This document shows, piece by piece, positions 1 to 7,043 of a stretch of DNA of 7,177 nt. The DNA is from Myxococcota bacterium. Its GTDB lineage: Bacteria; Myxococcota; Polyangia; GCA-2747355; JAKLHH01. The notes beneath the pieces were generated by a model that was not told where the DNA came from, did not search any database, and saw only the letters and a program-made list of their open reading frames with translations. The position numbers were made by a program, and so were the translations under genes. The first letter of the stretch is position 1. Every line of letters starts with the position of its first letter. The stretch covers positions 1 through 7,177 of the forward strand of contig JAKLHH010000380.1 in assembly GCA_022710245.1 (NCBI GenBank). The letters are read 5' to 3'.

Positions 1-371
1 CAGCGACGACGCCCGCCGTGGCCCCCGCGTCCACCCGCGCGGCACCTCCCGAGCGCGCGGCGCTGCTGCTCCCGTCGGCGCCCCCGCCCGCGGCCCCGGC
101 AGCCCCCCGCTCCCGCGCGCACTGGATCTGCTACGGCATCGCCGGCGCCCTCGCCGTCGCCGGCGGGCTCAGCGGCGGCTTCGCGCTGGCGGCCGATGCC
201 TCCTCCGACCGCCTCGCCGCCAGCGGCGACCGGCGCGCCAACGACGACGCCGACCGCGCGCAGCGGCTGGCGGTGGCGAGCGACGTCCTCCTCGGCACCG
301 CGCTGGCCACGGCGGTGGTGGGTGCGCTGCTGCACTGGCGCGACGCGCGGCAGGCTCGCCGGGCCCCCTGA
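1..371 (+). CDS. C-terminal part of a membrane protein (5' end outside window)
   Basis: The frame is open from the window edge to a TGA at 369-371, so this is probably the tail of a longer protein. A GTG at 18 could serve as a start, but nothing resembling a ribosome binding site can be seen. The visible part has a Pro/Ala-rich linker, a hydrophobic segment starting [15 protein letters not shown], a charged stretch rich in Asp/Arg (roughly 60-80 residues into the visible part), and a second hydrophobic segment ([18 protein letters not shown]) before a basic end. Two membrane helices separated by a short D/R-rich hairpin after a proline-rich linker is a common C-terminal layout in myxobacterial PEGA or TPR proteins; that comparison is from memory and no such domain lies inside the window. 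The gene converges on the FHA-regulator gene with only 15 bp between stop codons and no terminator seen. Function unknown. Confidence 0.6.
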   Translation, partial: ATTPAVAPASTRAAPPERAALLLPSAPPPAAPAAPRSRAHWICYGIAGALAVAGGLSGGFALAADASSDRLAASGDRRANDDADRAQRLAVASDVLLGTALATAVVGALLHWRDARQARRAP

Positions 372-386
372 GCGCGGCGACGCCGG

Positions 387-1447
<1,061 letters not shown>

Positions 1448-1459
1448 CGGTGGACCCCG

Positions 1460-1469
1460 TTGATAGCAC
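1460..1469 (-). promoter_or_regulatory. Extended -10 element for the FHA-regulator gene
   Basis: The minus strand reads GTGCTATCAA: an extended TGn followed by TATCAA, ending 12 nt before the ATG at 1447. No good -35 is seen, as is usual for extended -10 promoters. The transcription start would fall about 5-6 nt before the ATG, giving an almost leaderless mRNA. The same GTGCTAT word faces the kinase gene on the other strand. Confidence 0.45.
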
Positions 1470-1585
1470 GCCGCGGCTGACGCTGGCCAGGCGCCGGGCT
1501 GGCTGGCGCCGGCTGGCTGCTGCCTGGCTCACAGGCGCGGGGCCTGCGGCGCCAGAGCGGCGCCGACCAGCGGGTCGACCAGGAG

Positions 1586-1599
1586 CGGCGGCGCCGCCG
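1586..1599. promoter_or_regulatory. 14-bp perfect palindrome in the divergent promoter region
   Basis: CGGCGGC followed directly by GCCGCCG, 16 bp upstream of the kinase -10 element, where a -35 or operator would lie (about -42 to -29 from the predicted start). The rest of the 184-bp region holds GGCTGGC repeats (about 1489-1518), an inverted pair CTGGCGCC (1503-1510) / GGCGCCAG (1548-1555), and two GACCAG words at 1565 and 1577. In DNA this GC-rich such palindromes can arise by chance. Confidence 0.25.
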
Positions 1600-1611
1600 G
1601 TGCAGGGCCGG

Positions 1612-1621
1612 GTGCTATACT
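1612..1621 (+). promoter_or_regulatory. Extended -10 promoter of the Ser/Thr kinase gene
   Basis: The sequence GTGCTATACT contains TGn-TATACT, close to the sigma70-type extended -10 consensus, in otherwise nearly A/T-free DNA. It ends 10 nt before the ATG at 1632, so the predicted transcript starts only about 3-5 nt before the start codon. No Shine-Dalgarno sequence could fit in such a leader and none is seen. Confidence 0.55.
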
Positions 1622-1631
1622 GGCCGCTGGC

Positions 1632-2957
1632 ATGTCCGCAGAGGCCAGTGAGGAGCCGCTGCTCCGCAGCGGGACGCCGGTCGGGGACTACACCGTGGTC
1701 CGTCCGCTCGGTCAGGGCGGGATGGGCACCGTCTACCTGGCCACCCACCCGGTCCTCGGCAACCAGCTCGCGATCAAGGTGCTGCGCAGCGAGCTCGCGC
1801 TCAGCGCCGAGGCCGTGCGCCGCTTCGAGCGCGAGGCGCGCCTGGTCGCTCAGCTCCGGCACCCGGGCATCGTGCAGGTCTTTGGCTTCGGCGTGCTCCC
1901 CGACGGACGGCGCTACTACGTGATGGAGCACCTCGAGGGCGAGACGCTGAGCGCGCGGCTCCGCTCCCGCGGCGCGCTGGCGCTGGAGGAGACGCTGATC
2001 GTGGTCGGCGAGCTGGCGGCCGCGCTCGACGCCGCGCACGCGCGCGGCATCGTGCACCGCGACCTGAAGCCCTCCAACGTCTTCCTGGTCGCCGACGAGC
2101 GCGGCGGGGTGAAGCTGTTCGACTTCGGCGTCGCCAAGGACCTCAGCGCTCCGGTCGGCGAGGCGACCGACGGGCAGCCGGTCGGCTCGCTGCTCTACAT
2201 GGCGCCCGAGCAGTGCCGCGGCGAGCCGGTCGACCGGCGCGCCGATGTCCACGCGCTGGGCTTGCTCGCGCTCGAGTGCCTGGTCGGCCGCAGCCCCTAC
2301 GCGGGCCAGAGCATCGGCGCGGTGATGGTGAGCAAGCAGGTGGCGCCGGTGGAGATCGAGCTCCCCGAGCAGCCGACGCTGGTCCCCCCGCTGCTCCGGG
2401 CGACCAGCCTGGACCCGGCGGGACGGCAGTCGACGGCGGGCGAGCTGGCGAGTGAGCTGGCCGCCGCTGCCGGACGCGCGCTCGAGCCGCTGCTCGCCCG
2501 GCCCCGGCGCTGGCGCGACGAGGCAGACACGACCCTGTCCCCGACGCCGACGCGCGAGCGGCGGTCGCTGGCGAGGACGCTCAGCCTCCCGGGCACGAGG
2601 CCCTCCACGCGCGTGCTCCTCGCAGCGGCGGCGGTGCTGCTGCTGGCCGCGATCGCTGTCTTCGCGACGCTGCTGCTGGGCGGGCCGGCCAGCGACCCGC
2701 CGCGGCCGAGGCCGACGCCCGCGCCCGAGCCGGGGGCGAGCCGCGCGGGGCTCAGCGGCCCGGGGCGGGTGCCGGCGCACGCCGCGCGCGAGGCGGGTCC
2801 CGACGGCAGCGACGCTGATCCCGGCAGGGGCGCCGACGCGAGCGCGGGTCGCTCCGCCCCCGCCCTGACGAAGCAGCAGCCGAAGGCGCCGGCGCCCGCG
2901 AAGCGGAGCAAGCGACGTCCGCGGCCGACCGGCGAGGGCTCGCTGATCCGCTTCTGA
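1632..2957 (+). CDS. Transmembrane Ser/Thr protein kinase (Pkn/PknB-like, Hanks type)
   Basis: Phosphorylates Ser/Thr on proteins; the kinase domain should face the cytoplasm, with a single membrane helix and an outer tail. All catalytic motifs are present in the 441-aa product: glycine loop GQGGMGTV (27-34), AIK with Lys49, alpha-C Glu68 (FEREA), HRDLKPSN (142-149, catalytic Asp144), DFG (164-166), the activation segment leading to MAPEQ (190-194), and Asp205 in RRADVHALG. The domain ends near 285, followed by a basic, Thr/Ser-rich juxtamembrane linker. A membrane helix spans about 328-350 (LLAAAAVLLLAAIAVFATLLL). The roughly 90-residue tail is Pro/Ala/Arg-rich with no recognisable sensor domain such as PASTA or TPR, so it may sit in the periplasm as an unstructured linker. 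ATG 1632 fits the promoter placed just upstream. It is divergent from the FHA-regulator gene and converges on a PP2C gene, which suggests shared substrates; that link is inference. Confidence 0.95.
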   Translation: MSAEASEEPLLRSGTPVGDYTVVRPLGQGGMGTVYLATHPVLGNQLAIKVLRSELALSAEAVRRFEREARLVAQLRHPGIVQVFGFGVLPDGRRYYVMEHLEGETLSARLRSRGALALEETLIVVGELAAALDAAHARGIVHRDLKPSNVFLVADERGGVKLFDFGVAKDLSAPVGEATDGQPVGSLLYMAPEQCRGEPVDRRADVHALGLLALECLVGRSPYAGQSIGAVMVSKQVAPVEIELPEQPTLVPPLLRATSLDPAGRQSTAGELASELAAAAGRALEPLLARPRRWRDEADTTLSPTPTRERRSLARTLSLPGTRPSTRVLLAAAAVLLLAAIAVFATLLLGGPASDPPRPRPTPAPEPGASRAGLSGPGRVPAHAAREAGPDGSDADPGRGADASAGRSAPALTKQQPKAPAPAKRSKRRPRPTGEGSLIRF

Positions 2958-3099
2958 GCGCCGCGCGGACGCGCCCCGGGGCTTGCCTGCGTTGCCGGGT
3001 GGGCGGCATCGAGGAGCTCGCCTGGGATCACACCATCCGTCCGGACGTCGACTGGTGAGCCGCCCCGATCACGGGTGGCTCCGGAACAGCACGTCGGCC

Positions 3100-3119
3100 G
3101 GTGGTTGCTTTCAACCGCC
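3100..3119. terminator. Possible hairpin between the convergent kinase and phosphatase genes
   Basis: An 8-bp stem (GGTGGTTG paired with CAACCGCC, one G-U pair) closes on a CTTT loop. It lies 13 nt past the phosphatase-gene stop on the minus strand and about 140 nt past the kinase stop on the plus strand. No T-run follows on either strand, so it would be a weak or Rho-assisted terminator at best. Nothing else of note was recognised in the 175-bp gap 2958-3132, apart from a short open stretch described under findings. Confidence 0.35.
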
Positions 3120-3132
3120 TGCTGCTGTGCTG

Positions 3133-4107
3133 CTAGGCCCGAACCAGCACGCCGGTCGTGTCATCTTGAAGCCCACCAGAGCGCAGTCGAACGCTCTCGA
3201 GGAGGATGTCCCGTGCGCTGGACAGGTCGGGCGCTGCCATCGCACGCGCGAACGCCGCTCGTGGCGCGTACTTGATCAGACCATCGCTCGCGACGAGGAG
3301 CAACCCGCCGAGCATCGCCGGACCGAAGACGGTCGGCGTGCTGCAGCCTGATCCCAGGAGCGGCTTCCTGGACTGCCGGGCCGTGAGGTCCGTCATGCTG
3401 GAGTGGATGTGGACGAGGACCGCTCCGGAGTCGCCCACGGCTGCACCGACGATGGACGAGCCGACCAGCTGAGCGATGACGGCGGTGGTCTCCCCGCCGG
3501 TTCGGCTCTCCACGAGGACCGCGTCGATGTGGACGAGCAGCTCGGCGAGCTGTGCCAGCGACAGCGGAGCGCGTGCGTCCGCGACGGCACGGCCGATCTC
3601 GTCGACGGCGGTCTGCGCTGCGAAGCCTCCCGCCCCCGTTCCCCCGGCGCCGTCAGCGACCGCGACGACGAGCCCCCATGAGGGTCGCGCGATGAGTGAG
3701 CGGTCCTCGTTGGTGGGCCCACCCGCGGCCGTGAACGCAAGCGCCGTCGGTCTCGGCGCGCGGCTCGCTGACGCCCCTGCTCTCGCATCGAGGATCGAGC
3801 GGATCTTCGAGAACTGGGTCTTGGGGCATGCGCAGTCCGCGCCCGCGTGCAGGAGGGCAGCATTGCCCTCTTCATGGGCGGAGATGGCGATGATGAGCTG
3901 CCCCGGCTGGTGACGCCGGATCTCGGCCACGAGGAGGTCGCCTTTGCCGTCGGGGAGGTCGTAGTCGACCAGGATCGCGTCGAACTCGCCCTGCTCGCGT
4001 CGCGCGGCGGCCAAGGTGGTCGCGTGGATGACCTCATCGAACTCAAGGAAGGCGGCGACGACTGCCCTCGCGAAGGGCTCATGATCGTCAACGAGGAGGA
4101 GCTTCAT
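3133..4107 (-). CDS. Response-regulator receiver fused to a PP2C (PPM) Ser/Thr phosphatase
   Basis: A 324-aa two-domain protein. Residues 1-110 form a receiver with every key residue: Asp7-Asp8, phospho-acceptor Asp48 (LVDYDLP), Ser76-Ala77 (AISAHE) and Lys96 (CPKTQF). Residues about 122-324 form a compact PP2C domain: NEDR (133-136), VADGAGG with Asp152-Gly153, GGETTAV (204-210), VGDSGAV (224-230), ASDGL with Asp275 (273-277) and QDDTTG with Asp316 (314-319). These acidic residues bind the two metals in the family, so activity is likely. By family logic a histidine kinase would phosphorylate Asp48 and so control dephosphorylation of Ser/Thr substrates; no histidine kinase gene is in the window. 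ATG 4107 has GGTGAG 8 nt upstream. The stop is TAG. It lies downstream of the Toprim-like gene on the same strand and converges on the kinase gene, whose targets it might reverse. Codon use is less GC-biased (GTT, GAT, CTT, GCA) than in flanking genes. Confidence 0.93.
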   Translation of the reverse strand: MKLLLVDDHEPFARAVVAAFLEFDEVIHATTLAAARREQGEFDAILVDYDLPDGKGDLLVAEIRRHQPGQLIIAISAHEEGNAALLHAGADCACPKTQFSKIRSILDARAGASASRAPRPTALAFTAAGGPTNEDRSLIARPSWGLVVAVADGAGGTGAGGFAAQTAVDEIGRAVADARAPLSLAQLAELLVHIDAVLVESRTGGETTAVIAQLVGSSIVGAAVGDSGAVLVHIHSSMTDLTARQSRKPLLGSGCSTPTVFGPAMLGGLLLVASDGLIKYAPRAAFARAMAAPDLSSARDILLESVRLRSGGLQDDTTGVLVRA

Positions 4108-4166
4108 TGCCCAGGCTCACCGCGATAGGTGGTCAGCAGGTCGGTAACTGACTTGAAGATCCTCAC
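4104..4166 (-). CDS. Possible 20-codon leader ORF overlapping the phosphatase start
   Basis: A short frame begins at GTG 4166 (V-R-I-F-K-S-V-T-D-L-L...) with AAGG at 4177-4174, 7 nt upstream. It ends at TGA 4106-4104, overlapping the receiver-PP2C ATG as ATGA. An in-frame TAA lies three codons before the GTG (TAA GGT CCC GTC GTG), so it is not the tail of a longer gene in this frame. The four-base overlap is the usual arrangement for translational coupling. It could be a leader peptide that couples translation, a small protein, or chance. No resemblance to a known peptide was recognised. Confidence 0.35.
   Translation of the reverse strand: MRIFKSVTDLLTTYRGEPGQ
4116..4121 (-). promoter_or_regulatory. 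Ribosome binding site of the receiver-PP2C gene
   Basis: GGTGAG on the minus strand, 8 nt before ATG 4107. It lies inside the possible leader ORF and supports the chosen start. Confidence 0.5.
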
Positions 4167-4191
4167 GACGGGACCTTAACAGGTGTCAGGC

Positions 4192-4215
4192 GTCGGGCAA
4201 GATCGACGGGCAAGA
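4192..4215 (-). repeat. Tandem 11-bp direct repeat in the Toprim-PP2C intergenic space
   Basis: GTCGGGCAAGA (4192-4202) and GACGGGCAAGA (4205-4215) on the plus strand differ at one base and are 13 bp apart start to start. Read on the minus strand the unit is TCTTGCCCG(T/A)C. The pair lies about 85-110 bp upstream of the receiver-PP2C start and 18 bp past the Toprim stop. Closely spaced direct repeats at this position could bind a response regulator; this is unproven. Confidence 0.4.
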
Positions 4216-4233
4216 CTCGACCGCCGGTGCCGC

Positions 4234-4896
4234 TCACGATGCGAGATCGAGGATACGACGCAACACGTTCGCCATGAGGGCCCGCTTGAAGCTGAGGGCC
4301 TCGACCTCGAGCTTCCATCCCCGTCTCATCAGGTCGAACGCCCGAGACCCGACGACTTGCTCCAGGTCAGGCATGAGTCGACACAGCACGCCGAAGTGCC
4401 GCCTCTCGACGGCCTCCATGCGAATAGCCACTGTTCCTGGATCTGGATCCGCCTGGCCGGGCGGCAGCCGAGCCCCGTGCTCTTCCGCGAGACGCAGAAC
4501 GGAATCATCGATGCCGCGGTAGTGCACATTGATCTTGGTGGCCGGATCGTGGTCCCAACCCGTGCCGCCAGCGCGCAGGGTTCCGAACGTCGTGAGGTCC
4601 ATCGGATCCAGGTCGCCAAAGAAGAGCACGGGCCGTTCATCGACGATACGCCTCATGAACTGGCAGTGCTGGGTGGTCGCGGGCCCGTGCAGCGCGAATA
4701 CCGCCGTCGCCGCGGGGAGCAGGTCGTTCCGCTGCCAACAACGGACCAAGGCGTCCTTGGTGACGAAGACTAGCCGTCTGGACGCCGCACCGGGGAAGTA
4801 CGTGGTGATCGGTGCGGTGGCGTCGTCGAGTGGCCCTTCGATATCGTAGTCGCCGGCGGTGTCAACAAAACGACGCCAGATGGCAGAGGAGTCCAT
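4234..4896 (-). CDS. Stand-alone Toprim-like protein (TopoVI-A/DUF2220/DUF2399-type fold), possibly degenerate active site
   Basis: A 220-aa protein with no confident named function. Residues about 41-52 (RLVFVTKDALV), 86-108 (with FFGDLDPMDLTTF, Asp95 and Asp97) and 120-201 (ending KLEVEAL at 195-201) match by eye the order of the Toprim domain in Spo11/TopoVI-A, DUF2220 (Wadjet JetD) and DUF2399 proteins. Those domains show V-E-K-E-A, then G-D-x-D-P, then a late K-x-E-x-E-A-L. Toprim domains bind Mg2+ and cut or rejoin DNA. Here the first-motif glutamate aligns with Thr46, so catalysis may be lost. No DNA-binding winged-helix or DUF3322 domain is attached; the first 40 residues are short and unassigned. 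The start is ATG 4896 because GGAG (4908-4905) sits 8 nt before it; the longer TTG start at 4923 has no such site. It lies 126 bp upstream of the receiver-PP2C gene, probably co-transcribed, with similar relaxed codon use (TTT, GTT, GAA). Confidence 0.65.
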   Translation of the reverse strand: MDSSAIWRRFVDTAGDYDIEGPLDDATAPITTYFPGAASRRLVFVTKDALVRCWQRNDLLPAATAVFALHGPATTQHCQFMRRIVDERPVLFFGDLDPMDLTTFGTLRAGGTGWDHDPATKINVHYRGIDDSVLRLAEEHGARLPPGQADPDPGTVAIRMEAVERRHFGVLCRLMPDLEQVVGSRAFDLMRRGWKLEVEALSFKRALMANVLRRILDLAS

Positions 4897-4902
4897 TGGG
4901 GG

Positions 4903-4908
4903 TTCTCC
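4903..4908 (-). promoter_or_regulatory. Ribosome binding site that decides the Toprim gene start
   Basis: GGAGAA on the minus strand; its GGAG core ends 8 nt before ATG 4896. It lies downstream of the alternative TTG 4923, so it cannot serve that codon. This makes the 220-residue form more likely than the 229-residue form. Confidence 0.6.
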
Positions 4909-4952
4909 GAGATGGCAGCCCAACCAACACCTTGTGTAATCCCGAGCCAGCT

Positions 4953-4958
4953 ACAATA
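4953..4958 (-). promoter_or_regulatory. Weak candidate -10 upstream of the Toprim gene
   Basis: TATTGT on the minus strand, in the most AT-rich short stretch nearby, would give a leader of about 50 nt before ATG 4896. A TTGATC upstream is 21 bp away, too far for a normal -35. Held only as a pointer for transcript mapping. Confidence 0.2.
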
Positions 4959-5004
4959 CCGCGCCCTGTTCGCGGCGACGATCAATGCGAGACGATGAGG
5001 CCAC

Positions 5005-5696
5005 GTCGTCGTGACAGGCTGCGCCGAGCGTGCGTCCACCTGGGGTAGCTACCCGCTCGGCGGCGGCCCCTACACCGACGGGAGCTCCGTGGTCTGGAGC
5101 GGCTGGGCCGACGAGCAGCTCGAGGTCTACCGCTACCGCGACGGCCAGCTGACCCAGCTCAGCCACAGCGAGGCGCAGGACCGCGCCCCCGTCGTCGACG
5201 GGGACCGTGTCTACTGGCAGTGCGGAGCGGGGGTCTGCCTGCACGACGGCGGAGAGCTCCGCGTCCTCGAGCAGGGCCACTGCGGGCCGCCCGACGCGCG
5301 AGGCGGCCAGGCGGCCTGGAGCTGCGACGGTCATGTCACCCGGCACGATGCGGCGAGCGGAGCGCTCCTCCGGGTCGCCGAGGGCGGCGAGGTCAGCCGC
5401 TCCGGCGTGCGCGTCGACGGTCGACGGGTCGCCTGGGTCGAGGTGCCGGAGCCGATGCCCACGCCGCCCGCGGCCCAGGGGCAGCTGGTCGTCTCCGACG
5501 GCGAGCAGCGGCTCGTGGTGGCGCAGGTCGGCCTGCCCTGCCTCACCTGCGACTCCCTCTGGCCGCCGATCAGCATCTCCTTCGCGACCGGCTCCTCGCC
5601 TGGTCCTACGCCGCCAGCGCCGGCGACTCCTTCCCGCGCCCGGCGGCCCTGGCCTGCGCGGAGCTCACCGACAGCTGCCCGGCCGACCAGCCGTGA
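5005..5696 (+). pseudogene. Beta-propeller-like lipoprotein remnant: 5'-truncated and frameshifted
   Basis: The frame enters at V-V-V-T-G-C (5005-5022), a good match to the end of a lipoprotein signal (lipobox V-T-G-C), but a TGA at 4996-4998 sits just before it. No positively charged start or hydrophobic core exists in any nearby frame. GTG 5011 is the only close start. The body has repeats of the form P-x-x-D-G-x-x-V-x-W about every 35-45 residues: YTDGSSVVWSG, VVDGDRVYWQ, DARGGQAAWS, RVDGRRVAWVE and ISISF/DRLLAWSY. These look like blades of a TolB/DPP6-type beta-propeller. Cys pairs (QCGAGVC, LPCLTC, CAELTDSC) suit an exported protein. At 5584-5586 one base appears missing: the sense continues as DRLLAWSYAASAGDSF in another frame to TGA 5694-5696. 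It probably was a cell-surface or periplasmic binding or scaffold lipoprotein; ligand unknown. It converges on the flavoprotein gene, 40 bp apart. Confidence 0.65.
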
Positions 5697-5736
5697 CGAC
5701 ACCCTCTCAGAGACCCCGCAGCAAGCCGGTCCCGCC

Positions 5737-6972
5737 TCAGGCCTGGGCCGGCCGCCCGACGATGGCGGCGGCGATGGACCTCGCCGCCTCGCCCACGCCG
5801 AGGATCAAGCCGGTCTTCTCGGACGGCATCCAGGGCTGGCCGACGAAGTACAGCCCCGGATAGCGGGTCACCCCGCCTGCCTGCACGGGGAAGCCGTCGG
5901 CGTCGCGGACCGGCAGCTGGATGAAGGAGTAGTCGAAGACATAGCCGATCGCCCAGATGACGGTGCTGACGCCGGCCGCCTCGAGGTCCAGCTCCTGCCG
6001 CACCGGCTGCGCGAAGCCATGCCGCAGGCGCGGGAGCTCCTCCTCTGGCGCCTCGAGACCGGTCGCCTCGATGAAGCGGTCGATCACCTGCAGCACGTTC
6101 TCCTCGAATCCATCGGCGCTGGCGAGGTTCTGGTGCAGGTCGGGGGCGAGGAAGACCTTGTGCCCGGCCGCGTCGCGCAGCCGGCCGAGCAGCGTCACGC
6201 CGTCACGGGCGAACTGGTGCAGGTTGAGCGTGTGCCCGCCCCGCGCCCCCGACACGTGGGGGATGCCGGCGAACTTCCCCATGCCAGGGGGGAGCTCCTC
6301 GGGGGTGAGATCGAAGAAGCCGACCTGCTGCAGCCACCAGATGATGTCCTTGCCGCGGTATCGCCGCGGTGCCCGGCCCGCGCCGCCGGTGCAGAGGAAC
6401 ACCTCGCGGCCCCGCTGGTAGAGCTCCTCGGCGATCTGGCAGCCCGACTGCGCGCTCCCGACCACGAGGACCGCGCCCGCGGGCAGCGCCTCCGGGTTGC
6501 GATAGGCGCTGCTGTGGAGCTGCGTGAGGTCCGACGAGAGGAGTGAGGCCGCCGGCGGGAGCTTCGGTCGCTGGAAGAGCCCCGTCGCCACCACGACGTT
6601 GTCGGCCTCGATCACGTGATCCTCTGCACGCACCAGGTAGCGATGCTCGCCCGCCGGCTCGACGGAGGTCACGCGTCGGTTGCACTCGAGGGGAAGCTGG
6701 TACCGCTCGACGTAGCGTTCGAAGCAGGCCACCACCTCACCGGTCGGCATGAAGCCGTCCGGGGCGTCGCCCTGGTACTCGGCCCCGGGGATGCGGAAGG
6801 TCCAGTTGGGCGTGACCAGGGTGAAGGAGTCCCAGCGCTCGTTGCGCCACACGGGGGCTGGCCGGCTCGCCTGCTCCAGCACCAGGTGGTCGCGCGCCGC
6901 GCGCGTGAGGTAGTAGCTGGTCGCAAGCCCCGCCTGCCCCCCGCCGATGATGACTGACTCGACGTGGTCCAT
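5737..6972 (-). CDS. FAD/NAD(P)H-dependent monooxygenase-like flavoprotein
   Basis: A 411-aa soluble flavoprotein of the flavin-containing monooxygenase/CzcO-like group, expected to use NAD(P)H and O2 to oxygenate a small substrate that cannot be named from sequence. The FAD dinucleotide-binding motif is IIGGGQAGL (8-16) with acidic Glu33 at the end of the second strand. WDSFTLVTPN is at 47-56 and the linking VVVATG at 126-131. A second nucleotide motif, VVGSAQSGCQIAEEL (170-184), should bind NAD(P)H. VIWAIGY is at 338-344 and GLYFVGQPWM near the C-terminus (373-382). The overall pattern, including RNPEALPAGAVLVVGSAQSG, recalls the MSMEG_0569-type oxidoreductases, but that subfamily is recalled from memory and the usual partner genes of that cluster are not in this window. 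ATG 6972 fits the FAD motif close to the N-terminus; only a weak GAAAG precedes it. Codon use matches the high-GC flanks. It is likely a single-gene unit. Confidence 0.9.
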   Translation of the reverse strand: MDHVESVIIGGGQAGLATSYYLTRAARDHLVLEQASRPAPVWRNERWDSFTLVTPNWTFRIPGAEYQGDAPDGFMPTGEVVACFERYVERYQLPLECNRRVTSVEPAGEHRYLVRAEDHVIEADNVVVATGLFQRPKLPPAASLLSSDLTQLHSSAYRNPEALPAGAVLVVGSAQSGCQIAEELYQRGREVFLCTGGAGRAPRRYRGKDIIWWLQQVGFFDLTPEELPPGMGKFAGIPHVSGARGGHTLNLHQFARDGVTLLGRLRDAAGHKVFLAPDLHQNLASADGFEENVLQVIDRFIEATGLEAPEEELPRLRHGFAQPVRQELDLEAAGVSTVIWAIGYVFDYSFIQLPVRDADGFPVQAGGVTRYPGLYFVGQPWMPSEKTGLILGVGEAARSIAAAIVGRPAQA

Positions 6973-7043
6973 AGACTTTCAAGGCTAGTGAGCGAGGCAG
7001 GCGACGCAAGCGCCGATGGAGCTCGAGCGGTGCCTTCTGCGTC

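Noticed and set aside
2974..2983. GCCCCGGGGC palindrome as a kinase terminator
   Set aside because: It has no loop bases and no T-run; more likely a composition effect.
4897..4923. Nine extra residues on the Toprim protein from TTG 4923
   Set aside because: TTG is a rare start, and a strong GGAG lies after it at the right distance for ATG 4896.
5585..6546. Continuation of the propeller frame to 6546, giving a 511-residue protein
   Set aside because: Past about 5585 it is antisense to the intact flavoprotein and loses the propeller repeats. The natural ending lies in the other frame at 5696.
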